From Schaalia odontolytica (GTDB taxonomy: Bacteria; Actinomycetota; Actinomycetes; Actinomycetales; Actinomycetaceae), in the NCBI RefSeq assembly GCF_024584435.1, contig NZ_CP102197.1:868001-932000 (forward strand): 64,000 nt of DNA. Reading direction: 5' to 3'. Shown in pieces: positions 11,083-19,258 of this stretch. The notes beneath the pieces are model-generated. The model was not told the DNA's origin and did no database searches. It was given only the letters and a program-made list of their open reading frames with translations. The position numbers and the translations under genes were made by a program. The stretch's first letter is position 1. Each line of letters opens with the position of its first letter.

Positions 11083-12432
11083 TCACCGCGACAGGACCGA
11101 GACCATCTCCACGTGGTGCGTGTGGGGGAATAGGTCCCAGGCCTGCAGGCTCGCCAGGGTGTAGCCGCACTCGGTGAGTGCGCGCAGGTCGCGCGCTCCG
11201 GCCGCCGGGTCGCAGGACACCAGGACGACGCGAGGAGCACCTGTGGCCGCGATTGCCTCGCATACCTCGGCTCCCGCACCGGCGCGCGGCGGATCGGCTA
11301 CAACCACGTCGGGCACGGCACCCAGCTGGCCCGACAGGTCGACGACTCCCTCACGATCCACGTTTCCGGCGAACGCGTCCACCCAGTCAAAGGCCGCGAG
11401 GTTCTCGCCCGCATCACACACGGCACCCTCGTCGCCCTCAAGCGTCACGACGTGCCCTGACTCGCCGACGGCACGCGCGAGCGGCACGGAAAACAAGCCC
11501 GCGCCCGAGTACAGCTCCATGATCGCACGCCCAGCCCCGGCCTCGTGGGCACCAAAAGCCGCAGCCAGCACGGCGTTCGCGAGCACCTCGGCGCCGCACA
11601 CGTGCGTCTGCCAGAAACCGGAGGGGCGCACGTAGTACGACTCGACGCCGGAGCCAAGCGGCACGTTCCAGCGCAACACATCGACGTCGATACGCACGCC
11701 GTCGGCGGCGTACGTGTCCTCGCCGATCAGGACGACGGGCTCACCGCCGGAGGGGGCCACCGCGCGCACGCGGTCCCCCGGCTTCCACAGATGACGCCAC
11801 GGCGTGTCCTCATCGAACAGCCCGAGCTCGCGGATCGCGGGCACAGCAAGCGGCATGTCCTCGAGCGCGATCACGCGGCGTCCGCGGAACTCGTGCATGC
11901 CGGCGCGACCATCCGCGTCGATGACGACGTCAATGCGAGAGCGACGACCGGTCGGCGGATCGCCCGGGTCCTCATCGCCCGGCGCGGGAGTGACACGCAC
12001 TCCCCCGAGGGCGTCCACGGCGTCGGCCAGAGCCTCGCCGCCCACGCGGCGCAGCTGCCCGGCGATCACCCGGGACTTCCAGTCGCGCTGAGCGGCGGGC
12101 GTCAGGTGCGCGAGTTCTCCGCCACCGACGCCTCCCGGACCGGCCTGGGGCCACACGGAGGGGACCCGATCGGGCGATGCCTCGACGACCTCGACGACGT
12201 CGGCCCACGCGAGCTTCTTCTGGACGGCGGTCACCCGCGCACGGACAACCTCACCTGGTGCCGCGTGGCGCACGAAGACGACACGCCCGCTCTCGTCGCG
12301 GGCGACGCAGGCGCCGCCGTGTGCGGGCTCGCCGACGGTCAGGCGAAGGACCTCGCCGATGCCCTCACGGGGCTGCGCGAGAGCGGGACGGCGGCGCGGG
12401 GAGGGACGGCGACGCGAGGGGCGAGGACTCAC
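11083..12432 (-). CDS. TRAM-domain RNA (uracil-5)-methyltransferase, RlmC/RlmD/TrmA type
   Basis: This SAM-dependent enzyme would methylate uridine in 23S rRNA or tRNA. A basic N-terminus is followed by a TRAM domain (about 25-85). The Rossmann domain has MELYSGAGLFS (SAM binding), VVVADPPRAG and VLVSCDPAAGARD (catalytic Cys), ending in DLFPHTHHVEMV, the family's C-terminal signature. The cysteine cluster that binds [4Fe-4S] in E. coli RlmD is absent, as in other actinobacterial members. The GTG start overlaps the stop of the upstream transporter (GTGA), so the pair is translationally coupled. The target uridine cannot be told. Confidence 0.87.
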   Translation of the reverse strand: MSPRPSRRRPSPRRRPALAQPREGIGEVLRLTVGEPAHGGACVARDESGRVVFVRHAAPGEVVRARVTAVQKKLAWADVVEVVEASPDRVPSVWPQAGPGGVGGGELAHLTPAAQRDWKSRVIAGQLRRVGGEALADAVDALGGVRVTPAPGDEDPGDPPTGRRSRIDVVIDADGRAGMHEFRGRRVIALEDMPLAVPAIRELGLFDEDTPWRHLWKPGDRVRAVAPSGGEPVVLIGEDTYAADGVRIDVDVLRWNVPLGSGVESYYVRPSGFWQTHVCGAEVLANAVLAAAFGAHEAGAGRAIMELYSGAGLFSVPLARAVGESGHVVTLEGDEGAVCDAGENLAAFDWVDAFAGNVDREGVVDLSGQLGAVPDVVVADPPRAGAGAEVCEAIAATGAPRVVLVSCDPAAGARDLRALTECGYTLASLQAWDLFPHTHHVEMVSVLSR

Positions 12433-14489
12433 GGGGCCTCCTGGGAGGATCGCTCCGCAACGCGCGCCACGCTCGAGGTGCCGACCTCGGGTGCGGGGAC
12501 GCGCAGGAACGGGTCGTTGACGCGCTGGCGGCCCTCCACGACATCGTCCTCGCCGAGCTTCCAGGGCACGACCGTGATGACGACCCCGGGAACGTCAAGC
12601 AGCGCGGCGCGCAGTCGCAGGGCCGACTGGTTGTGCAGGAGATTCTCCCACCAGTGGGTCACCAGGAACTGAGGCATGTAGACGACGAGCATCTCGGTGG
12701 GCGTTGCGCGGCGGCGAGAACGCACGTACTGCACGATCACCGAGGAAATGTCGCGGTAGGGAGCCGACAGAAGCGTCAGCGGCACGGGCAGGCCCGACTC
12801 CTTCCACTGGCGCAGGATCTTGTTCTCCTCCTCGTCGTCTGCCGCGACCGAGACCAGTTCGATGGAGGTGGGCGAGGAGGCTCTCGCCGCCGCGACCGCA
12901 CGCATGGCGGGGCGGGACAGTGAGGAGACCAGGACGAGAGCGCGCACGCGGGTGGGCAGCGCTCGGCGCGCGTTCCAGTCGTCCACGCGCAGCTGGGCGC
13001 TCACCGTCTCGTAGTGCCGATGGATCGAGATCTGCACGCCGAAGGCGATCGCAATCATCAGCAGGGTGATCCACGCGCCGTGCGTGAACTTCGTGGCCAG
13101 CACGATCAGCAGAACCAGGCCCGTCATCATGAAACCGACGATGTTGACGGCCCGAGATCGCAGGACGGCCATGCGTTCCTGACCCGACTGGCGCGAGCGA
13201 AGCTGCTTGTTCCAGTGACGGATCATTCCCAGCTGGGAGAGGGTGAAGGAGATGAACACACCGACGACGTAGAGCTGGATGAGGCGCGTCGTCTCCGCGT
13301 GGAAGCCGACGATCAGCGCGATCGCGGCGACGGTCAGCACGACGATGCCGTTGGAGTAGGACAGTCGATCGCCTCGGCGCACCATCTGGTGGGGAAGGAA
13401 GGAGTCCTTCGACAGGACCGAGGCCAGGGTGGGGAATCCGTTGAAGGCCGTGTTTCCGGCCAGGACGAGGATGAACCCGGTGACGACGGTGATGAGGATG
13501 AACGGGATCGACCCCTGGCCGAAGACGGCCGAGGCAATCTGGGAAATCGCGGGGTTGATGGGCGTGTTCTCCGCGACGGCCCGTCCCCCGTCGGTGAGCT
13601 GCGCGGCCGGATCGTCGACGATCTTGACCCCGGTTGCCCTGGCGAGCACGAGGATGGAGATCATCATCGACGCCGCGATCATCCCCAGCATCGCCAGGGT
13701 CGCCGCCGCGTTGCGGGACTTGGGCCGACGGAACATGGGCACGCCGTTGGAGATCGCCTCGACACCCGTCAGCGCCGCGCAACCGGAGGAGAAGGCACGC
13801 ATCAGGAGGAACGCGCCGGCGAGCCCGGCCAGGCCGTCGGTGTGACCGGGGGCGGCAACCAGGTCGTAGGCCGCAGTCGGCGCAACCCCCAGCGTGCCGG
13901 TCGCCATCTTCGCGAAGCCGACGACGATCATGAGCCCAATGGCCAGCATGTACACGTAGGTGGGCACGGCGAAGGCGCCACCGGCCTCGCGGGTTCCGCG
14001 CAGGTTCAGGGTCGCCAGGATCACGACGAGGCCGACCGCGATCGGCACCTCGTAGCCCGCCAGCGCGGGCACGGCGGTCGTGATGTAGTTCGCACCCGAC
14101 GAGATCGAGACCGCGACGGTGAGAATGTAGTCCACCAAGAGGGCCGAGGCCACGAGCAGACCCCAGGAGCGGCCGAGGTTCGTGGTGACGACCTCGTAGT
14201 CGCCGCCGCCGGAGGGGTAGGCGTGAACGGTCTGCCGGTAGGAAGCCACGACAACCGCGAGGACGAGCGCGACAACGGCGCCGACCCACACGGACTGCAG
14301 GGCCGCCATGGACCCGGCCAGCGCAAGGGTGAGAAGCACCTCGTCGGGAGCGTAGGCGACCGACGACAGAGCGTCGGAGGCGAAGATCGGCAGAGCGATA
14401 CGTTTGGGCAAAAGCTGGTGACCCATCGCGTCCGATCGCATCGGGCGCCCAATGAGCACGCGCTTCGCATAGGCCAACAAGTTCGTCAC
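12429..14489 (-). CDS. APC-superfamily permease, KimA-like potassium importer
   Basis: This membrane protein of 686 aa from the GTG at 14489 closely resembles Bacillus KimA (YdaO), a K+/H+ symporter: LIGRP.RS near the start, ASDALSSVAY, SYRQ..HAYP.GGG, LVDYILTVAVSIS, AFSSGC.ALTGVEAISN, RGDRL..SNGI and VGVF..FTLSQ. The C-terminal ~170 residues are cytosolic and end with the LLHNQSA motif also found in KimA. The neighbours are two TrkA/CeoB-type RCK proteins read divergently, which fits potassium. A hexamer TAGGCT lies 8 nt before the GTG and there is no leader, so a c-di-AMP riboswitch like that of Bacillus is unlikely. Many annotations would simply say amino acid permease. Confidence 0.82.
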   Translation of the reverse strand: MTNLLAYAKRVLIGRPMRSDAMGHQLLPKRIALPIFASDALSSVAYAPDEVLLTLALAGSMAALQSVWVGAVVALVLAVVVASYRQTVHAYPSGGGDYEVVTTNLGRSWGLLVASALLVDYILTVAVSISSGANYITTAVPALAGYEVPIAVGLVVILATLNLRGTREAGGAFAVPTYVYMLAIGLMIVVGFAKMATGTLGVAPTAAYDLVAAPGHTDGLAGLAGAFLLMRAFSSGCAALTGVEAISNGVPMFRRPKSRNAAATLAMLGMIAASMMISILVLARATGVKIVDDPAAQLTDGGRAVAENTPINPAISQIASAVFGQGSIPFILITVVTGFILVLAGNTAFNGFPTLASVLSKDSFLPHQMVRRGDRLSYSNGIVVLTVAAIALIVGFHAETTRLIQLYVVGVFISFTLSQLGMIRHWNKQLRSRQSGQERMAVLRSRAVNIVGFMMTGLVLLIVLATKFTHGAWITLLMIAIAFGVQISIHRHYETVSAQLRVDDWNARRALPTRVRALVLVSSLSRPAMRAVAAARASSPTSIELVSVAADDEEENKILRQWKESGLPVPLTLLSAPYRDISSVIVQYVRSRRRATPTEMLVVYMPQFLVTHWWENLLHNQSALRLRAALLDVPGVVITVVPWKLGEDDVVEGRQRVNDPFLRVPAPEVGTSSVARVAERSSQEAP

Positions 14490-14580
14490 AGTGTGTAAGC
14501 CTAGTCCACCCGGCGCCCGCGCGGCAGGGCTGGGCACGCACGGATGGCCACCGCGCCCGAGGCGGAGTAGGTTGGTAGTC
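14490..14580. promoter_or_regulatory. Divergent promoter region of kimA-like gene and ceoB
   Basis: Only 91 nt separate the two GTG codons. TAGGCT (14503-14498, minus) lies 8 nt before the permease GTG, and TAGGTT (14568-14573, plus) lies 7 nt before the ceoB GTG. Neither gene has a Shine-Dalgarno sequence, so both transcripts may be leaderless. Confidence 0.45.
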
Positions 14581-15246
14581 GTGCACTTTGTGATCATGGG
14601 TTGCGGGCGCGTCGGCGCCCGGTTGGCTTCAACGTTGGACGCCGCGGGGCATTCCGTGGCCGTCATTGACCAGGATTCCAAGGCTTTTTCGCGCCTTCCC
14701 TCGGACTTCTCGGGCCGTCGCGTCACGGGGGTGGGAATGGACCGGGACTGCCTGCGCCAGGCGAACATCAAGGAGGCCTACGCTTTCGCCGCCGTCTCCT
14801 CGGGTGATAACTCAAACATTATTGCCGCTCGCGTGGCCAGGGAGGTCTTCCACGTCGAGCACGTGGTCGCCCGAATCTACGATCCTGCGCGCGCCTACCT
14901 CTACGAGCGGCTGGGTATTCCGACCGTCGCCACGGTGCAGCGCACCGCAGAGTCGATGCTGCGGCGCATGCTTCCCCCCGACGCGTCGCTGACGTGGTCG
15001 CACCCAACCGGTTCGGTCGCGCTCGTGAACGCGACCCCCTCCCCCGGCTGGTACGGGCTGCGTTTCCCCGTCGTCGAGGAGCTGACGGGCTGCCGCATCG
15101 TCTTCACCTCGCGCCTCGGTTCGATCCGCACGGCCTCGCCCGACCTGGTGGTGCAGGAGCACGATCAGCTGTACTTTGCGATCAACGGGACCGAGACCGG
15201 GCCGCTGCGCGACCTGCTCGCGTCCGCGCCGAGGATGGAGGAGTGA
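14581..15246 (+). CDS. ceoB: TrkA-family RCK protein CeoB
   Basis: This peripheral cytosolic regulator of K+ transport has 221 aa. The N-terminal RCK_N Rossmann domain shows GCGRVGARLA (nucleotide-binding glycine loop) and an acidic VIDQD at the end of beta-2. The RCK_C region follows from about residue 130. The GTG at 14581 is preceded by a -10-like TAGGTT and no Shine-Dalgarno sequence. The next RCK gene follows within 3 nt. In actinobacteria these half-size TrkA proteins occur as a tandem pair beside this permease. Confidence 0.85.
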   Translation: MHFVIMGCGRVGARLASTLDAAGHSVAVIDQDSKAFSRLPSDFSGRRVTGVGMDRDCLRQANIKEAYAFAAVSSGDNSNIIAARVAREVFHVEHVVARIYDPARAYLYERLGIPTVATVQRTAESMLRRMLPPDASLTWSHPTGSVALVNATPSPGWYGLRFPVVEELTGCRIVFTSRLGSIRTASPDLVVQEHDQLYFAINGTETGPLRDLLASAPRMEE

Positions 15247-15248
15247 GC

Positions 15249-15962
15249 ATGAAGATCGTCATCGCAGGAGCAGGTTCGGTGGGCCGCAGCGTCGCGCTGG
15301 AGCTGCTGGCCCACGGCCACGACATTACGCTCATCGATCACACGCCCGAGAAGCTGCGGATCTCCTCGGTTGCTGACGCCGACTGGGTGCTCGCTGACGC
15401 GTGCTCCCCCGATGCGCTGCGCGACGCGGGCGTGGCCGAGGCCGACGTGATGGTTGCGGCCACGGGCGACGACAAGGCCAACCTGGTGATCTCACTGCTG
15501 GCCAAGACCGAGTTCGCGGTTCCCCGCGTTGTCGCCCGCCTGAACAATCCGAAGAACGAGTGGCTCTTCGACCAGGCGTGGGGCGTGGACGTGTCGGTGT
15601 CGACGCCTCGGATCATGACCTCACTCGTGGAGGAGGCGGTCTCGGTTGGCGTTCCCGTCAGGCTCTTTTCGTTCAACACGGCGGCCGTGTCAATGCACGC
15701 GCTGATCCTTCCGGAGGACTCGCCGGTCGTAGGCCGACGCGTGCATTCCCTGGAGCTTCCCGCGAACGCGGTGCTCGCGGCGCTGCTGCGTGATGGGCGT
15801 CCCATGAACCCCAGCGCCGACGACGTGTTCGAGGCCTCCGACGAGTTGCTCCTCCTGGTTCCCGACGCCGACAGCGAAGGCCTCGTGCGCCTGCGTCAGG
15901 CGGTGGCTTCTCCGACGTCGGAGGATTCGGAGGAATCGGAAGGAGAGTCGGCGGGGGCGTAG
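15249..15962 (+). CDS. ceoC: TrkA-family RCK protein CeoC
   Basis: This is the second RCK protein of the pair, 237 aa: IAGAGSVGRSVALEL at the N-terminus, VAATGDDKANLVI in the middle, an RCK_C domain at about 135-215, and an acidic Ser/Glu-rich tail. GGAGGAG lies just before the ATG at 15249. The last 67 nt overlap in antisense the 3' end of the DUF3159 gene. It probably works with CeoB as a heteromeric gating ring for the neighbouring potassium transporter, which is inference from the family. Confidence 0.85.
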   Translation: MKIVIAGAGSVGRSVALELLAHGHDITLIDHTPEKLRISSVADADWVLADACSPDALRDAGVAEADVMVAATGDDKANLVISLLAKTEFAVPRVVARLNNPKNEWLFDQAWGVDVSVSTPRIMTSLVEEAVSVGVPVRLFSFNTAAVSMHALILPEDSPVVGRRVHSLELPANAVLAALLRDGRPMNPSADDVFEASDELLLLVPDADSEGLVRLRQAVASPTSEDSEESEGESAGA

Positions 15963-16579
15963 CCGCGCAGGCCGCGCCAGGTTGCCCACGCGCCGAGCGC
16001 GAAGAGGGGCAGCCCCAGGGCGAGCTTCGCGACTCCGAGGGCCGCGACGGCGCCCGCTGCCCACAGGGGCGCCTGGACGGCAACTCGCAGGGCAAAGACT
16101 CCCGCCCACATCCACGTGAGCGATCCGCATCGGCGTCGCAGGGCCGCGTGCTGCGGGTCCCTGCGCCAGGTGGAGGGCAGCCCGACCAGGGTCGCGTAGA
16201 GACCGGCGACGATGCTGCGACGCGCGAGTGCGGAGGCAGCGAAGGCTAGGGACATCGCGACGTTGGTGAGGATGCCCCACACGAAGTAGTTCTCGCCTCG
16301 CCCGGTTGCCGCGGCGAAGATGACACCGATCGCGACGCCGAGGAAGCCCGAGAGCGCCTGTCTGGCGCCCTGACGCTGGATCAGGCGCACGGCGCAGGCG
16401 AGCAGTGCAACGGCGGAGGCCGCGACGAGGGTGGGCAGTAGCGCGTGGGTTGCGACGTACACAACGACGAACACCAGCCCGGGGGCGGAGGCCTCAATGA
16501 CGCCGCGGGTTCCACCCAGGGTCTGGGACCAGGAGAACTCCTCAGACGCGGACTGGCTCATCCAGCGCGGGGTGGGCAT
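15896..16579 (-). CDS. DUF3159 membrane protein
   Basis: This integral membrane protein of 227 aa has about five to six hydrophobic helices and the family motif GRGENYF..GI near residue 95. The Ser/Glu-rich tail is encoded opposite the end of ceoC. It is the last gene of the minus-strand operon DUF4193-DUF3710-OB-fold-DUF3159, and its ATG shares one base with the upstream stop (TGATG). The order matches Rv2693c-Rv2696c in mycobacteria, as I remember it. The function is unknown; a link to ion homeostasis is suggested only by the neighbouring K+ genes. Confidence 0.82.
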   Translation of the reverse strand: MPTPRWMSQSASEEFSWSQTLGGTRGVIEASAPGLVFVVVYVATHALLPTLVAASAVALLACAVRLIQRQGARQALSGFLGVAIGVIFAAATGRGENYFVWGILTNVAMSLAFAASALARRSIVAGLYATLVGLPSTWRRDPQHAALRRRCGSLTWMWAGVFALRVAVQAPLWAAGAVAALGVAKLALGLPLFALGAWATWRGLRGYAPADSPSDSSESSDVGEATA

Positions 16580-16959
16580 CAGCTCTCTCCGCCGATGACG
16601 CGGTACAGGGGGTTGATGATGACCATACGCTCCCCCACTCGTCCGACGGTCCCCTCGACCTCCAGGCGTTGGCCGACGCTCAGGCCGGGGATGGAGGATC
16701 GGCCCGGCCAGCGCAATTCCAGGGTATCCGTGCCGTCGTAGAGGGTCGCGACGAGGACACGCTGGCCTCCTTCCTCCGGCGGGTAGGTCATCCCCAGGAG
16801 AGTGCCGAACACGAGGGCGTGGCTCCGGTCTGCGATGTCGCGAATCGGGGTGACGCCTCGGGCGGCGCGGGCGGAATCCTCGTCGAGGGCGGCGTCCAGG
16901 GACCGCGCATCCTTATCGAGGCCCAGGGCGGCGCCGACGCGTGAGAGAAACGACCCCAT
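16579..16959 (-). CDS. OB-fold nucleic acid-binding domain protein (Rv2694c-like)
   Basis: This 126 aa cytosolic protein starts at the ATG at 16959, one base after the DUF3710 stop. Residues about 45-120 show an OB-fold-like run of beta strands (VLVATLYDGTDTLELRWPG, then VGQRLEVEGTV), the pattern of the tRNA-anticodon/RecG OB-fold family. The fold binds single-stranded nucleic acid in other proteins, but nothing here identifies a ligand. The position between DUF3159 and DUF3710 is conserved in actinobacteria. Confidence 0.8.
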   Translation of the reverse strand: MGSFLSRVGAALGLDKDARSLDAALDEDSARAARGVTPIRDIADRSHALVFGTLLGMTYPPEEGGQRVLVATLYDGTDTLELRWPGRSSIPGLSVGQRLEVEGTVGRVGERMVIINPLYRVIGGES

Positions 16960-16960
16960 G

Positions 16961-17593
16961 TCAGGCTTCCTGCGCGCCGACGGGAAGGCGGACGGGCAGC
17001 AGCTCCAGGCGCGTGCGCGGATGGTCGTCTCGGTGGACAACGATGCGGTCGATGACCTTCTCGATGTCGACGCCGACCTCCGCATTCGCGGCTGCGGGTC
17101 CGAGGATGTCGATGCGCGCGAACCAGCGGTCTCCTTCGCGCCCCAGGATGCGCATCCGCGAGGTCGCCGAACGCCCGTCCGGCATCTGCATGGGCATGTC
17201 GACGAGGAGCTCGTCGCCGTAGCGGGTGCGGATGTCGGCAACCTTGGCGTTCTGTTCCTCGAAGCCCTTGCGAATCTCTTCGCGCAGCTCCTCCCACACC
17301 CCTCCGGAGCGCGGCGCGGCCGCAACGCTCATCTGGATGCCGGAGTTGCCCAGGACGACGAGGATCTGCAGGACGGTCGTCCCGTCGTCCGCGACCTGGG
17401 TGCGCAGCTGCATTCCCTGAACGGCGGGGAACAGGATGGCTCCCATGTCGATGTAGCCTTCGGAGGTGTCGACCTCTCCGTAGTTTCGGGGGCCGGGTTC
17501 GCTCCAGATATCGGCGTCCTCGTCGGCAAGGCGAGGCAGTTCCTCCACCTGCTCGACCTCGCTCGGTGCTGTCTTCTTCTTGCGTCCGAACAT
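16961..17593 (-). CDS. DUF3710 family protein
   Basis: This 210 aa soluble protein starts MFGRKKKT, is acidic to about residue 45, and then has the family core with MGAILFP, LRTQVADDG, RTRYGDELLVD and RWFARIDILGPAA. No catalytic motif is recognised. The stop is one base before the OB-fold ATG and the start is 9 nt after the DUF4193 stop, so it is a tight operon. In M. tuberculosis and Streptomyces the gene upstream of DUF3710 is dut; here dut is absent and DUF4193 sits directly upstream. Confidence 0.85.
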   Translation of the reverse strand: MFGRKKKTAPSEVEQVEELPRLADEDADIWSEPGPRNYGEVDTSEGYIDMGAILFPAVQGMQLRTQVADDGTTVLQILVVLGNSGIQMSVAAAPRSGGVWEELREEIRKGFEEQNAKVADIRTRYGDELLVDMPMQMPDGRSATSRMRILGREGDRWFARIDILGPAAANAEVGVDIEKVIDRIVVHRDDHPRTRLELLPVRLPVGAQEA

Positions 17594-17602
17594 TGTCCTG
17601 CC

Positions 17603-17905
17603 TTAGAGCGCGCACTCGGTGCACACGGGGGCACCGTTTTCGTCCACGTGGTCAAGCTGTGAGGCGTGATGGACGAGGAAGCACTGCGAGCACGTGAACT
17701 CATCGTCCTGACGAGGAACGACGTGAACGGTGAGTTCTTCCTTGGACAGGTCCGCTCCGGGAAGCTCGAAGTTCTCGGCGGCCTCGTTCTCGTCCTCCTC
17801 GATCTCGGAGGAGCCTGCGTCGTTGCGGCGCGACTTGAGTTCTTCGATCGAGTCCTCTGCGACCTCGTCTTCATTCTTGCGTGGCGCATCGTAATCGGTT
17901 GCCAT
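17603..17905 (-). CDS. DUF4193 family zinc-ribbon protein
   Basis: This small acidic protein of 100 aa has a C-terminal zinc-ribbon-like pair of cysteine knuckles, CSQC and CTEC, separated by about 22 residues. The N-terminus MATDYDAPRK is characteristic of the family. AAAGGGG precedes the ATG at 17905. It is the first gene of the four-gene operon that runs to 15896. The zinc ribbon suggests nucleic-acid or protein binding; the function is unknown. Confidence 0.85.
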   Translation of the reverse strand: MATDYDAPRKNEDEVAEDSIEELKSRRNDAGSSEIEEDENEAAENFELPGADLSKEELTVHVVPRQDDEFTCSQCFLVHHASQLDHVDENGAPVCTECAL

Positions 17906-18070
17906 GGTATTCCCCTTTCACCCTCGAGCCGGATTGCGCGAGTGGCCTATGGGCAGGGAGGATAACACTTGTTCGACTAATGTGCCATCGTATGGGTGAC
18001 ACGCGCACGGCTACGCGACATTGTCAGCATAATTTGAGACGATTCGACCAGGACGTAAGAGGAGGAATCG

Positions 18071-19252
18071 ATGATTGAGCTCGAATTGCTCGGGACCAGC
18101 GCCGATGGCGAGTCCCTGGTGCTGACCGATGCACAGGGAGAACGCTACTCGGTGTTGATCTCGGACGAGCTCCGCGGCGCCACGCGGCGCGACCGGCCTC
18201 GGATCGAGGTCGCCCCGACGCGTCCCACGCTCGCTCCTCGCGACATTCAGGCACTCCTTCGGGCGGGCGCGACCCCCGAAGAGATCGCGGCGCAGCACGG
18301 GATGGACGCGGGCGCGGTGGAGCGTTTCGAGGCCCCCGTCCAGGCGGAGAAGGACTATGCACTCACGCGTGCGCGCGCCGTGCGCATCGGCGAGGGAGGG
18401 CCGACCATGGGCGACCTGGTTCTCGATCGCCTGGCAGCGCGCGGGGTGGATCCCTCGTCGCTGGAGTGGTCGGCGACCCGCGAGGTGTCCGAACCGTGGC
18501 AGATCGCCGTGACCTTCGTGCAGGGGGCAGCTGAGCACGCCGCGCACTGGAGTTTGTCGGCCTCGGGCACGCTCGAGGCGATCGACCAGGAGGCGCAGTG
18601 GCTTACCGAGCAGGTGTCCTCCTCCCCCACCGCCTCGATCTTCACTCCGCTGCCGCGCGCGGCCGCTCCCGATCCGGGTGGGGAGGATCTGCGTGCCCGC
18701 GAGGCCCTTGTCGACCAGCTCAACGCCGCCCGCGGCAAGCGCCAGAGGGTCGAGGTTGACCTGGGTGAGGAGGAGGACGAGGAAGCCGAGTACCTGGCTG
18801 CGATTTCCGCGCCCGAGCCCGAGGAACGGGAACCCGAGGCGTCGACTGGCCCGATTTCGGCGCGCATCTACTCGCTGGCCTCGGCGCGCACGAAGGGAGA
18901 GCCGAGCGACCAAGCCGAGGCCGCTTCCTCTCCTGCTCCTCCCGAGCCCCCCGCGGCGCGCCCGGCGCCGGACGATGCCGCGCCCGGGCACGCGGTCTCG
19001 CAGGGGGTCTTGCCGTGGCTGTCGGAGCCTTCTTCCCCCGACGCGGCCGCGGAGGAACCCGAGACACCGGCCATTCCGATGCGGGCGGTATCCCCCGAGG
19101 ATGCCTCGCCGACCGATGCGGGGGAGCCGCCGACTACCGGCTCGGTGGCCGCCCAGGCGGCGGCTCCCACGCGGATGGTTCGCCCCGCATCAAAGAAGGG
19201 GCGCCGGTCGGTCCCCAGCTGGGATGAGATCCTCTTCGGATCTAAGCCGTAG
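18071..19252 (+). CDS. sepH: Septation protein SepH (DUF3071)
   Basis: SepH stimulates FtsZ assembly at division sites in actinobacteria. The 393 aa protein has the conserved N-terminal DUF3071 domain (about 1-175, starting MIELELLG, with a helix-turn-helix-like LAPRDIQALLRAGATPEEIA). A long acidic Ala/Pro-rich linker follows, then the conserved C-terminal tail VPSWDEILFG (388-end), which matches the FtsZ-binding end of Streptomyces SepH. AAGAGGAGG lies 6-7 nt before the ATG. It is divergent from the DUF4193 operon. Confidence 0.92.
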   Translation: MIELELLGTSADGESLVLTDAQGERYSVLISDELRGATRRDRPRIEVAPTRPTLAPRDIQALLRAGATPEEIAAQHGMDAGAVERFEAPVQAEKDYALTRARAVRIGEGGPTMGDLVLDRLAARGVDPSSLEWSATREVSEPWQIAVTFVQGAAEHAAHWSLSASGTLEAIDQEAQWLTEQVSSSPTASIFTPLPRAAAPDPGGEDLRAREALVDQLNAARGKRQRVEVDLGEEEDEEAEYLAAISAPEPEEREPEASTGPISARIYSLASARTKGEPSDQAEAASSPAPPEPPAARPAPDDAAPGHAVSQGVLPWLSEPSSPDAAAEEPETPAIPMRAVSPEDASPTDAGEPPTTGSVAAQAAAPTRMVRPASKKGRRSVPSWDEILFGSKP

Positions 19253-19258
19253 GGCGCG

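Noticed and set aside
13014..14498. Plus-strand 494-codon frame opposite the permease
   Set aside because: Very Arg/Gly/His/Asp-rich antisense frame, no membrane or domain pattern.
14490..14580. c-di-AMP riboswitch upstream of the KimA-like gene
   Set aside because: Bacillus kimA has one, but here the likely -10 sits 8 nt from the start codon, leaving no leader for a riboswitch.
12429..14771. Longer 780-residue start for the KimA-like permease
   Set aside because: The first ~94 residues would overlap the divergent ceoB gene and its promoter and do not resemble the family; the GTG at 14489 fits KimA's N-terminus.
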